Part shown: positions 1 to 5,417 of the stretch, piece by piece
Position numbering within the stretch: the first letter of the stretch is position 1
How the letters are laid out: every line of letters begins with the position of its first letter
Origin: JBGSLA01 sp965602785
GTDB lineage: Bacteria > Desulfobacterota > Desulfobaccia > Desulfobaccales > 0-14-0-80-60-11
DNA: 15,713 bases
Direction: 5' to 3'
Assembly: GCA_965602785.1 (NCBI GenBank)
Contig: CBFDAH010000053.1
Location: forward strand, 1-15,713
The notes under the pieces: model-generated
Seen by the model: only the letters and a program-made list of their open reading frames with translations
Database searches by the model: none
What the model was told of the DNA's origin: nothing
Translations under genes and position numbers: made by a program

Positions 1-30
1 TACGTCAAGCCGACAATTTACCGGAAATAG
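1..30 (+). CDS. 3' end of an unidentified upstream gene (partial)
   Basis: Frame 1 reads YVKPTIYRK and then TAG, ending 11 bases before cheD. The tight spacing and shared direction suggest the last codons of the preceding gene of the chemotaxis operon. Nine residues are too few to identify it, and the stop could be fortuitous. Confidence 0.35.
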   Translation, partial: YVKPTIYRK

Positions 31-41
31 GGGCCCGGAGG

Positions 42-521
42 ATGCAACTCGTGGTAGGTGTAGCCGACATGAAAGTGAGCAAACAGCCGGAGCAGGTGCT
101 GGTTACCCACGCCCTGGGCTCCTGTATCGCGGTGGCCATTTACGACCCAGTGGCCAGAGTGGGGGGCATCCTGCACTACATGTTGCCGGACTCCTCCTTG
201 GACCAGGCGAAGGGCCGGGAGAACCCCTATATGTTTGCCGACACCGGCCTCCCCTGCCTTTTCCGGGAGTGCTACCGGCTGGGAGCCTATAAGTCTCGAC
301 TCCTGGTAAAGGCGGCAGGTGGCAGCCAGGTGCTGGGAAGGCAGGAGCACTTCCAAATCGGCCGGCGCAACTATGCCGCCCTGCGCAAAATCTTCTTAAA
401 AAACAACGTCCTCATCGACAAAGAGAACGTGGGTGGCACCAAGGCCCGCACCCTGTTTTTGGAGATAGCGACGGGCAATGTGTGGATCAAGGTAATGGGT
501 CAGAACACTATTCCTCTCTAG
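42..521 (+). CDS. cheD: Chemoreceptor glutamine deamidase CheD
   Basis: CheD converts specific glutamines of methyl-accepting chemotaxis proteins to glutamate in the cytoplasm, so that CheR and CheB can then act on them. The 159-residue product has the usual length and the full family pattern: an N-terminal VGVADMKVS strand, THALGSCIAV with the expected catalytic Cys28 and nearby Thr22, GGILHYMLP with the catalytic His45, an AAGGSQV turn, and the late NVGGTKART segment. The ATG follows GGAGG with almost no spacing; a GTG at 51 lies 9 bases after the same Shine-Dalgarno and could be the true start, but conserved family sequence begins before or at this point. The gene abuts the HDOD gene and lies in a cluster with cheY, cheX and cheB, which fits receptor adaptation. 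In other bacteria CheD also partners with CheC/CheX-type phosphatases; that partnership is only inferred here. Confidence 0.93.
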   Translation: MQLVVGVADMKVSKQPEQVLVTHALGSCIAVAIYDPVARVGGILHYMLPDSSLDQAKGRENPYMFADTGLPCLFRECYRLGAYKSRLLVKAAGGSQVLGRQEHFQIGRRNYAALRKIFLKNNVLIDKENVGGTKARTLFLEIATGNVWIKVMGQNTIPL

Positions 522-533
522 GTGGCGGGAAGT

Positions 534-1418
534 ATGAGTCTCATACCCCAGGTCTTAAAGTCCTTGAAGAGTCTGCCGCCTTTTCCCCTGGTGGCCCAGC
601 GGACGCTTCTCCTCCTCAACCAGCCTGAAGTAAGCATTCAAGAGTTGGTGGACATCGTCAAGTTCGACCCGGCTATTACCGCTAATATTTTGCGCATCAG
701 CAACTCAGCCTACTTTGGTCTGCGACGGGAAATCCACTCACTCCACCAGGCTTTACTTTTGTTGGGGACCCAGGAGCTTCTGAAAATCATTATCGCCAGC
801 GGCGCCACCCGGATCTTTTCCCGGCCCACCCCGGGCTACTTCACTGAACGCCTGGGGCTCTGGCGCCATTCCGTGAGCGTCGCTCTCATGGCCGATCTCT
901 TGGCTCGAGATCTGACCCTGCCGGAGCGGGCCATGAGCTTTACCGCCGGACTGCTTCATGACATTGGCAAAGTGCTCCTGAGTCTCTATGTGGATCAAAA
1001 ATTCACGGAAATCATGACCGCGGTGGAAGACCAGGGGATTTCCTTCCAATCGGCGGAAAAGACGGTCCTGGGCATCGATCACGCCCAATTGGGGGGAGAG
1101 ATGGCTCGCATGTGGGATTTCCCCGACCGTCTGCGTCTAGTTATTAACCTGCACCACTTGGACAAACCCGAGGCCTATGCCGACGACATGGTGCTACTGG
1201 TTTACCTGGCGGATCTACTCGCACTGATGTTCGGCCAGGATATCGGAGCGGACGGCCTGGCCTACCAGGGCTACCCGGAGGTGCTGCAACACTTCCGCCT
1301 CCGGGAGCGTGATCTGGAACGTATATTGCTCCAATTCGGCAGCGCCTGGCAGGAAGCCCAGGTCTTTTTCGGCCTGATGGGAGAGGATGATGGCCTACAA
1401 TGTGCTCATCGTGGATGA
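534..1418 (+). CDS. HDOD-domain signalling protein
   Basis: A 294-residue protein dominated by an HDOD domain, the HD-like helical domain common in bacterial signalling proteins. The N-terminal part (LPPFPLVAQRTLLLL, then VDIVKFDPAITANILRISNSAYFG) is the classic start of the domain. His112 in LWRHSVSVALM and His142-Asp143 in AGLLHDIGK match the HD positions. HDOD domains generally lack the complete metal set and act as regulatory or protein-binding modules, so no enzymatic activity is claimed. I chose ATG 534 because GGCGGGA precedes it; an in-frame GTG at 522 directly after the cheD stop would add four residues. The 3' end overlaps cheY by 32 bases, which implies translational coupling and a role in the same pathway. 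Its partner and output are unknown. Confidence 0.85.
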   Translation: MSLIPQVLKSLKSLPPFPLVAQRTLLLLNQPEVSIQELVDIVKFDPAITANILRISNSAYFGLRREIHSLHQALLLLGTQELLKIIIASGATRIFSRPTPGYFTERLGLWRHSVSVALMADLLARDLTLPERAMSFTAGLLHDIGKVLLSLYVDQKFTEIMTAVEDQGISFQSAEKTVLGIDHAQLGGEMARMWDFPDRLRLVINLHHLDKPEAYADDMVLLVYLADLLALMFGQDIGADGLAYQGYPEVLQHFRLRERDLERILLQFGSAWQEAQVFFGLMGEDDGLQCAHRG

Positions 1419-1809
1419 TTCCGCCACCATGCGGACGTTGGTCCGCAAGGTGTTGAATATTTCGGGACTTAACCTGGGAGAGTGCTTTGAGGGAGCCAAC
1501 GGCCGGGAGGCCCTGAACATCATGAAGGAAAATTGGGTGGATCTGGTGCTTTCCGACCTGCACATGCCTGAAATGGACGGCGCCGGCCTGGTGAAAGCCT
1601 TGCGGCAAAACCACCTGTGGAGAAACATTCCCGTCGTGCTCATTACGACGGAGAGCCGCCAGGAAGTCCTGGCGCCCTTCTTCGAAAACGGCATCCAGGG
1701 TTACATCCGTAAGCCCTTTCGGCCGGAAGACATCAAAGAGAAACTGCAAACCATCCTCGGGGAGGCGTGGATACCCCATGGTAGAGAGCTTGAAGGCTGC
1801 GACTTTTGA
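1387..1809 (+). CDS. cheY: CheY-type single-domain response regulator
   Basis: A 140-residue receiver domain without an output domain. The acidic pair Asp10-Asp11 (VLIVDDSATMR), the phospho-acceptor Asp57 (VLSDLHMPEMDG), the switch Thr87 (VVLITTES) and Lys109 (YIRKPF) are all present, so it should be phosphorylated by CheA and work by protein contact, classically at the flagellar switch. Two ATG codons occur in tandem (1387 and 1390), preceded by GGGAGAGG; either could be used. The C-terminus runs about 20 residues beyond the usual receiver end. It overlaps the HDOD gene upstream and cheX downstream (32 bases each), so the three are probably translated together. CheX next door is the likely phosphatase that ends its signal. 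Pairing with a non-flagellar output cannot be excluded. Confidence 0.9.
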   Translation: MMAYNVLIVDDSATMRTLVRKVLNISGLNLGECFEGANGREALNIMKENWVDLVLSDLHMPEMDGAGLVKALRQNHLWRNIPVVLITTESRQEVLAPFFENGIQGYIRKPFRPEDIKEKLQTILGEAWIPHGRELEGCDF

Positions 1810-2215
1810 AGTATTGGAGACCATGTTTTTCATTTTCCCGGAGATCCTGGAAGAGGCTGCCAAGCTTCTCCACGGCCCGGGCTTAAGGGCCTGGGTGCCG
1901 GTGGAGGGTCCCAAGAATTTCCGGGTGGGATTGACCGTACCCCTGCCCCTGGCCCAGGAGATGGCCGCCAATTTCCTGGGGCAGGAAAAGGAGGATTTCC
2001 CTGCCGACAAACTGGATGATGTTCTCAAGGAAGCGGCCAACATGATGGCCGGGAGCTTCCTGAGCCGGGAACAGGTGCCGAAAGAATACAAATTGCTGCC
2101 TCCCCAGTCCCTGCGGCTGGACCTGGACGGCCAGGACTGGCAGGAAAATTCTCACCACCTCTTGCTGGCAGTGGAAGACGCCGGTCTGGAGGTGTTTCTG
2201 GAAAAGACCAACTAG
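1778..2215 (+). CDS. cheX: CheX/CheC-like CheY-P phosphatase
   Basis: A 145-residue protein of the CheC/CheX/FliY phosphatase group, which hydrolyses phosphorylated CheY and so resets the chemotaxis signal. The diagnostic helix DDVLKEAANMMAG gives the D-x3-E-x2-N pattern with Asp81, Glu85, Asn88 and Gly92; the Glu/Asn pair is the catalytic signature, with the Asn helping to orient the attacking water. Only one such helix is present, as in CheX, whereas CheC and FliY have two. GGGGAGG at 1759-1765 is the likely ribosome binding site inside the cheY reading frame. The neighbours cheY, cheB and cheD support the function. Sequence outside the motif is divergent, so the name rests on the motif, length and context. 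Confidence 0.77.
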   Translation: MVESLKAATFEVLETMFFIFPEILEEAAKLLHGPGLRAWVPVEGPKNFRVGLTVPLPLAQEMAANFLGQEKEDFPADKLDDVLKEAANMMAGSFLSREQVPKEYKLLPPQSLRLDLDGQDWQENSHHLLLAVEDAGLEVFLEKTN

Positions 2216-2247
2216 GATGTTCGTCATACTCTCCTTCCTGCAGGGGA

Positions 2248-2333
2248 AAAGGGCTGGAGGCCATGGAAAGGTCAGCCGCGACTGCCACCGGCCAATCCTT
2301 CCCGCCGGTGATCCTTGTGTCTTCCAGCCCTTT
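2248..2333 (+). repeat. Nested inverted repeats in the cheX-cheB gap
   Basis: AAAGGGCTGGA at 2248-2258 is perfectly complementary to TCCAGCCCTTT at 2323-2333. Inside lies a second perfect stem, CACCGGC (2286-2292) with GCCGGTG (2304-2310). Transcribed, this would fold as an 11-base-pair closing stem around a 7-base-pair hairpin, ending about 32 bases before the cheB ATG. No U-run follows, so a simple intrinsic terminator is unlikely; a leader element or processing site is possible. Confidence 0.5.
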
Positions 2334-2365
2334 CCCCCGCAACTTTGCCGAGGCGCCTTTTTCCC

Positions 2366-3412
2366 ATGGCCCCCATCAAAGTCCTGATCGTCGATGACTC
2401 CGCCATTGTGCGGCAGATCATCACCGAGGTCATCTCCCGGGAGCGGGACCTGGAAGTGGTGGGGACCGCGCCCGACCCCTATGTGGCCCGGGACAAAATC
2501 GTCCAGACCCGTCCCGATGTCATTACCCTGGACGTGGAAATGCCCCGGATGGACGGCCTGACCTTCCTGAGAAAGCTCATGCATTACCACCCCATACCGG
2601 TGATTATCGTCAGCTCCCTCACCCCTCAGGGCAGCAAAATGGCTCTCCAGGCCCTGGAGTTGGGGGCGGTGGAAGTCCTGGCCAAACCCGGCGGCGCCTT
2701 CTCCGTGGGGGACCTGGGAGTGGAGTTGGTGGAAAAGATTCGCGGTGCGGCCCATGTCCGCTTCAACTCCAGGCCATCCCAGAACACCGCTCCTGCCCCG
2801 CCTCCCACCCAGCTCGCCCCCCTGGCTCAAACCACCGACAAGATTATTGCCCTGGGGGCCTCCACCGGGGGCACCGAAGCCATCAAAGAAGTCCTGATGC
2901 GCCTGCCCCAGAACACCCCAGGAATAGTCATCGTCCAGCACATGCCCCCTAAATTCACCACCGCCTTCGCTGAACGCCTGAACCAGCAATGCGCCCTGGA
3001 AGTGAAAGAGGCCCAGGACGGCGACACCGTGGCCACCGGCCGAGTCCTCTTGGCCCCGGGGAACTATCACATGCTCCTGAAGCGTAGCGGGGCCCGCTAT
3101 TACGTCCAGGTGAAGAATGGCCCGCCGATACACCATCAGCGTCCCAGCGTGGATGTTCTCTTCAACTCCGCGGCGCTCAGCGCCGGAGCCAACGCCATCG
3201 GAGTGATCCTGACGGGCATGGGTGCGGATGGGGCCGAAGGCATGTTGGCCATGAAGAATCGGGGGGCCTATACTATCGCCCAGGACGAGGGCTCCTGCAT
3301 TGTTTTCGGCATACCCAAAGAGGCCATTAAGCGTGGGGCTACCCTTAAGGTCCTCCCCCTGACCCACATCCCCGAGGAAATCCGCCGGGCTTTAGCTGCC
3401 AACGACTCCTGA
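2366..3412 (+). CDS. cheB: Chemotaxis protein-glutamate methylesterase/glutamine deamidase CheB
   Basis: CheB removes methyl groups from chemoreceptor glutamates after being phosphorylated by CheA, giving adaptation. The 348-residue protein has an N-terminal receiver (Asp10-Asp11, phospho-acceptor Asp56 in ITLDVEMPRMDG, Lys107), a Pro/Ala/Thr-rich linker at about 137-155, and a C-terminal methylesterase domain. The catalytic triad is visible: Ser166 in LGASTGG, His192 in IVQHMPP and Asp288 in GMGADG. Length and domain order are normal. I start at ATG 2366 because MAPIKVLIVDDS is the conserved beginning of the receiver; an in-frame GTG at 2315 would add 17 unconserved residues. The ribosome binding site (GAGG at 2350-2353) is weak, so expression may depend on the structured gap upstream. 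It is the last gene of the chemotaxis cluster in this window. Confidence 0.95.
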   Translation: MAPIKVLIVDDSAIVRQIITEVISRERDLEVVGTAPDPYVARDKIVQTRPDVITLDVEMPRMDGLTFLRKLMHYHPIPVIIVSSLTPQGSKMALQALELGAVEVLAKPGGAFSVGDLGVELVEKIRGAAHVRFNSRPSQNTAPAPPPTQLAPLAQTTDKIIALGASTGGTEAIKEVLMRLPQNTPGIVIVQHMPPKFTTAFAERLNQQCALEVKEAQDGDTVATGRVLLAPGNYHMLLKRSGARYYVQVKNGPPIHHQRPSVDVLFNSAALSAGANAIGVILTGMGADGAEGMLAMKNRGAYTIAQDEGSCIVFGIPKEAIKRGATLKVLPLTHIPEEIRRALAANDS

Positions 3413-3783
3413 GCCCCTCCCCCTCCCGGTCCCTTTCTCCCGGAGACCTTCCCCAACCTTCCCTGTTCCTGGCAGTCCGGGCCTCTGTGTCTGTTTGACG
3501 GAGCTTGGCTGCAGCAACTTACCCTGCCCTGATTCACCATTACCGGGCAGTCCTGGGATGGGGCTGAGGCGCCATCACTCTCAGAATTGGGGATTGCCTT
3601 GCCGGGATACCAAGAGATTCTTTTTCCTCAGTTACGAATTTTCGGTTCATCTTTCGGCTTTACTTTGCTAGCATGGCTTCTGGCAAGGCAGATTTTCCCT
3701 TGAGCCTCAAGCAGGTTAGAAAAAGAAACCTGAAAAAGGCTGCTTACCTTCAACATGGCTCAGACTGCCGCATAATCTCGGCT
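3413..3783. other. Non-coding gap after cheB
   Basis: The first part is pyrimidine-rich and the second part turns A+T-rich. I see no supportable gene: the longest plus-strand reading (ATG 3558 to TAG 3671, 37 codons) has no convincing ribosome binding site. A 6-base-pair stem, CAGGTT (3712-3717) with AACCTG (3727-3732), is not followed by a T-run. No clear terminator for the chemotaxis operon was found. Confidence 0.6.
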
Positions 3784-3810
3784 TGTAACCTTTCAGATGT
3801 CCTTGCCGTC
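3784..3810 (+). promoter_or_regulatory. ECF sigma-type promoter P1
   Basis: TGTAACC at 3784-3790 and CGTC at 3807-3810 are separated by exactly 16 bases, the AAC / CGT layout typical of promoters read by extracytoplasmic-function sigma factors. It lies 36 bases before the CMD-family gene, leaving room for a short leader and AAGGAG. A near-identical copy at 4698-4724 precedes the other transcript of the unit. The sigma factor encoded between the two copies is the obvious candidate reader, which would make this site autoregulatory; that is inference. Confidence 0.75.
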
Positions 3811-3846
3811 ATAATGATAAAATAGAACAAAAGGAGAACGTGAACC

Positions 3847-4107
3847 ATGGAGGAAAAAACGAAGCTGTTAATTTGCTTGGGAGCGGCCACAGCTGCGAGC
3901 TGCATACCCTGCTTCGAGTACTACTTCTATGAGGCCGAAGCCGCAAAGCTAACCCGAGAGGAAATTCAGGAGGCAGTGGATCTTGCCAGCCAAGTAAAGC
4001 AAGGAGCTCACCTGACCTTGAAGAACAACATCAATGATATCATGGGCCTGGAAGAGCAGTACGATCTGCCCTGCCGCGGCCAATCCGAGAGCTCCTGCTC
4101 TGGCTGA
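3847..4107 (+). CDS. Carboxymuconolactone decarboxylase/AhpD-like CxxC protein
   Basis: An 86-residue all-helical protein of the CMD/AhpD-like superfamily, whose members include peroxidase-linked thiol-disulfide proteins. Visible are Cys19-Ile-Pro-Cys22 within ATAASCIPCFEYY, corresponding to the redox CxxC of the family, followed by the family helix LTREEIQEAVDLASQVKQGAH (about residues 35-55). The AhpD His that follows the CxxC is not in its usual place, so peroxidase-type catalysis is uncertain. Two further cysteines (76 and 84) sit in a short C-terminal tail. AAGGAG at 3831-3836 supports the ATG. The gene is the first of a transcript driven by P1 and ends 16 bases before the ECF sigma gene. 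Given this pairing, a role as a redox sensor or modulator of the sigma factor is a reasonable inference, not shown. Confidence 0.8.
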   Translation: MEEKTKLLICLGAATAASCIPCFEYYFYEAEAAKLTREEIQEAVDLASQVKQGAHLTLKNNINDIMGLEEQYDLPCRGQSESSCSG

Positions 4108-4123
4108 TCTTTACGGGGTGCGC

Positions 4124-4675
4124 ATGGACTTTTGGAAAATCTATGATCAGTACTATGCCAAGGTAAGAAAGTTTATCCTGGCCACTGTCAGGGATGAATG
4201 GGCGGCAGATGACCTGATCCAGGAAACATTTATCAGGATTCAAAAGAACCTGGACAGCCTCAAGGATCCGTCCAAAATATCCTCCTGGATATTTAGCATA
4301 GCCTACAATCTCTGCCAGGATTATTTTCGGGAAACGAGGAAATCCACGCTAATCGAAGCTGCAGACCTGGAGCCTATAGAGACTTTCAGGGTCACTCTGA
4401 TGCAAAAAAAAATGGAACAGCACCAGATGGGACAATGTGTCCAGGACAAAATGGCTCTCCTGGCCCCCGACCATCGCACGGTACTCGTACTCTCTGACAT
4501 CCTGGCCTGCAGCCAGAAGGAAATCGCCGAAATAATGGGACTTAGCGTTACGAACGTCAAAGTGAAACTGCATCGGGCTCGGAAAAAATTCCGAGCCATT
4601 TTAGAGGAACATTGCTCGTTTGAGGTAGACGAGAGAAGCGTGCTCGTTTGCGATCCCAAAGAAGAGGAACCATAA
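4124..4675 (+). CDS. ECF-family RNA polymerase sigma factor with a two-cysteine tail
   Basis: A 183-residue group-4 sigma factor that should direct RNA polymerase to ECF promoters. Region 2 (about 4-70) shows the -10 recognition and core-binding helices (ADDLIQETFIRIQKNL, then SSWIFSIAYNLCQDYFRE). Region 4 (about 108-160) ends in the helix-turn-helix CSQKEIAEIMGLSVTNVKVKLHRARKKF. A tail of about 20 residues follows, with Cys164 and Cys176 (HCSFEVDERSVLVCDPK). No SnoaL extension and no separate zinc-finger anti-sigma gene is seen nearby. ATG 4124 is chosen because the conserved FWKIYDQYY start follows it; CGGGG at 4114-4118 is a modest ribosome binding site and GTG 4118 is an alternative. It shares a transcript with the CxxC CMD-like gene. 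Matching ECF promoters before both transcripts suggest self-activation. Cysteine tails occur in metal-responsive ECF factors such as CorE, so direct sensing is possible here. Confidence 0.92.
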   Translation: MDFWKIYDQYYAKVRKFILATVRDEWAADDLIQETFIRIQKNLDSLKDPSKISSWIFSIAYNLCQDYFRETRKSTLIEAADLEPIETFRVTLMQKKMEQHQMGQCVQDKMALLAPDHRTVLVLSDILACSQKEIAEIMGLSVTNVKVKLHRARKKFRAILEEHCSFEVDERSVLVCDPKEEEP

Positions 4676-4697
4676 GGCGGCATAAGAGATGGAACCC

Positions 4698-4724
4698 TGT
4701 AACCTTTCAGAGGCCTTTCCCGTC
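4698..4724 (+). promoter_or_regulatory. ECF sigma-type promoter P2
   Basis: TGTAACC at 4698-4704 and CGTC at 4721-4724 with a 16-base spacer duplicate the layout of P1. Across the 27-base element 23 positions are identical, including the first 14. It lies just after the sigma gene and drives the SHOCT/repeat-protein transcript through a leader of roughly 120 bases. Confidence 0.75.
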
Positions 4725-4773
4725 TTATAGGTAAACCCTGGCAAAAAATGGTTAGGGAAAGAACCAGAAGCTA

Positions 4774-4830
4774 ATGGGAAGAAAAGCAAAAAAGAAGCAG
4801 ATTTTAGAATTTTTTGGAGAATTTAACTGA
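4774..4830 (+). other. Possible 18-codon leader ORF before the SHOCT gene
   Basis: Within the leader of the P2 transcript an 8-codon reading (4748-4774) overlaps, through TAATG, an 18-codon reading encoding MGRKAKKKQILEFFGEFN. The second peptide is basic at its start and ends 19 bases before the SHOCT gene. Neither has a good ribosome binding site, so this may be chance. Confidence 0.15.
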
Positions 4831-4849
4831 ATTATCAGGAGGGATTCAA

Positions 4850-5107
4850 ATGGCTGGGTATGAAGGTTTCTGTAGCGGCTTTGGGTGGTGGTGGATAATC
4901 CCACTTTTGATGATAGCTTTTTGTTTTCTCATGATGAGGAGACGACGGGGCTCGGCGTGGTGCGGATTTGGTTCTCTCGGGGCGGACAGCCACCACATAA
5001 ACTCCTCAGATTCGCTAATGGATATTCTCAACAAACGGTATGCTCTCGGCGAGATAAACAAAGAGGAGTACGAAGAGAAGAAAAGAGACCTCAGACAGGG
5101 CAATTGA
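4850..5107 (+). CDS. Small single-span membrane protein with C-terminal SHOCT domain
   Basis: An 85-residue protein. Residues about 12-29 (WWWIIPLLMIAFCFLMM) form one hydrophobic span, followed at once by RRRR, so the C-terminus should be cytoplasmic. The C-terminal DILNKRYALGEINKEEYEEKKRDL is a textbook SHOCT motif, a short module found at the ends of many small bacterial membrane proteins and thought to mediate oligomerisation. AGGAGGG at 4837-4843 sits 6 bases before this ATG and fixes the start; an upstream in-frame TTG at 4814 is not supported. The gene is the first in the transcript from P2 and is followed by the Met/Cys-repeat gene. By position it is a target of the adjacent sigma factor. 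It could act as a membrane-bound negative regulator of that factor or as an envelope effector; the sequence does not decide. Confidence 0.82.
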   Translation: MAGYEGFCSGFGWWWIIPLLMIAFCFLMMRRRRGSAWCGFGSLGADSHHINSSDSLMDILNKRYALGEINKEEYEEKKRDLRQGN

Positions 5108-5108
5108 T

Positions 5109-5130
5109 TCTGGCCTCATCTGAGGACAGA
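5109..5130 (+). terminator. Hairpin plus short T-run between the SHOCT and repeat-protein genes
   Basis: TCTG and CCTC pair with GAGG and CAGA around one G/A mismatch and a 4-base loop, and TTTT follows immediately at 5131-5134. It begins two bases after the SHOCT stop codon. The U-run is short, so it may be a leaky terminator or mRNA-stabilising hairpin that sets the ratio of the two proteins rather than a full stop. Confidence 0.35.
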
Positions 5131-5160
5131 TTTTAACTCACTAAGAAAAGGAGATCTGAA

Positions 5161-5340
5161 ATGTACTCAGGAGAAAAGGAACCCAAAATGGCGATGTGCA
5201 AAGAGATGATGGAAAAGATGAAGGCAGGCGGGGACCCCATGGCGATCTGCAAGGAGATGATGGAAAAGATGGAAGCAGGTGGGGACCCCATGGCAATGTG
5301 CAAGGAGATGATGGAGAAAATGAAGGGGAAGTGCTGCTAG
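5161..5340 (+). CDS. 59-residue Met/Cys-rich triple-repeat protein
   Basis: A small protein I cannot assign to a named family. After a nine-residue lead (MYSGEKEPK) it consists of three 17-residue units beginning at residues 10, 27 and 44, each built on M-A-x-C-K-E-M-M-E-K-M, the first two followed by a linker ending GGDP. It contains 15 Met and 5 Cys in 59 residues; each unit puts Cys (13, 30, 47) and Met at i, +3, +4 and +7, one face of a helix, and the chain ends KGKCC. There is no signal peptide or membrane span, so it should be cytoplasmic. AAGGAG at 5148-5153, 7 bases from the ATG, and preservation of the protein pattern despite silent differences between DNA units show it is a real gene. 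It is the last gene of the P2 transcript. Thiol plus thioether faces suggest soft-metal (copper-like) binding or oxidant buffering, by inference only. Confidence 0.82.
   Translation: MYSGEKEPKMAMCKEMMEKMKAGGDPMAICKEMMEKMEAGGDPMAMCKEMMEKMKGKCC
5188..5334 (+). repeat. Three tandem 51-base coding repeats
   Basis: Units start at 5188, 5239 and 5290 with an exact period of 51 bases (17 codons); the third is incomplete and diverges after the EKMK codons. The units differ at several silent positions and a few replacement positions, which indicates an old duplication kept in frame by selection on the protein. Confidence 0.85.
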
Positions 5341-5352
5341 CGGATGAGAGAT

Positions 5353-5383
5353 GCCTCCAAAAGTGAGACACTTTTTATGAGGC
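5353..5383 (+). terminator. Probable terminator after the repeat-protein gene
   Basis: GCCTC (5353-5357) pairs with GAGGC (5379-5383), and inside it AAAAGTG (5359-5365) pairs with CACTTTT, giving a near-continuous stem around an AGA loop. The T-run lies within the 3' arm, so the inner hairpin alone (AAAAGTG-CAC then T5) can work as an intrinsic terminator. It begins 12 bases after the stop codon. Confidence 0.4.
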
Positions 5384-5417
5384 AGTTGGGTTAACGCAAA
5401 CATGGCTGCGGTTCGCC

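Noticed and set aside
2315..2365. Extended CheB start at GTG 2315
   Set aside because: The added residues are unlike receiver domains, and this DNA forms part of an inverted repeat; MAPIKVLIVDDS is the family start.
1883..3367. 494-residue open reading on the minus strand across cheX and cheB
   Set aside because: It lies wholly opposite two strongly supported genes, has low-complexity Gly/His/Gln-rich composition typical of antisense GC-rich frames, and shows no domain.
3558..3671. 37-codon reading in the gap after cheB
   Set aside because: No convincing ribosome binding site, no recognisable motif, and composition consistent with chance.
3712..3732. 6-base-pair hairpin as terminator of the chemotaxis operon
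   Set aside because: It is 300 bases past cheB and followed by A residues, not a T-run, on the plus strand; the minus strand has no gene ending there.
5188..5334. Regular 51-base repeats as a possible CRISPR array
   Set aside because: The repeats are contiguous, without unique spacers, keep a reading frame and differ at silent sites; they encode protein repeats.
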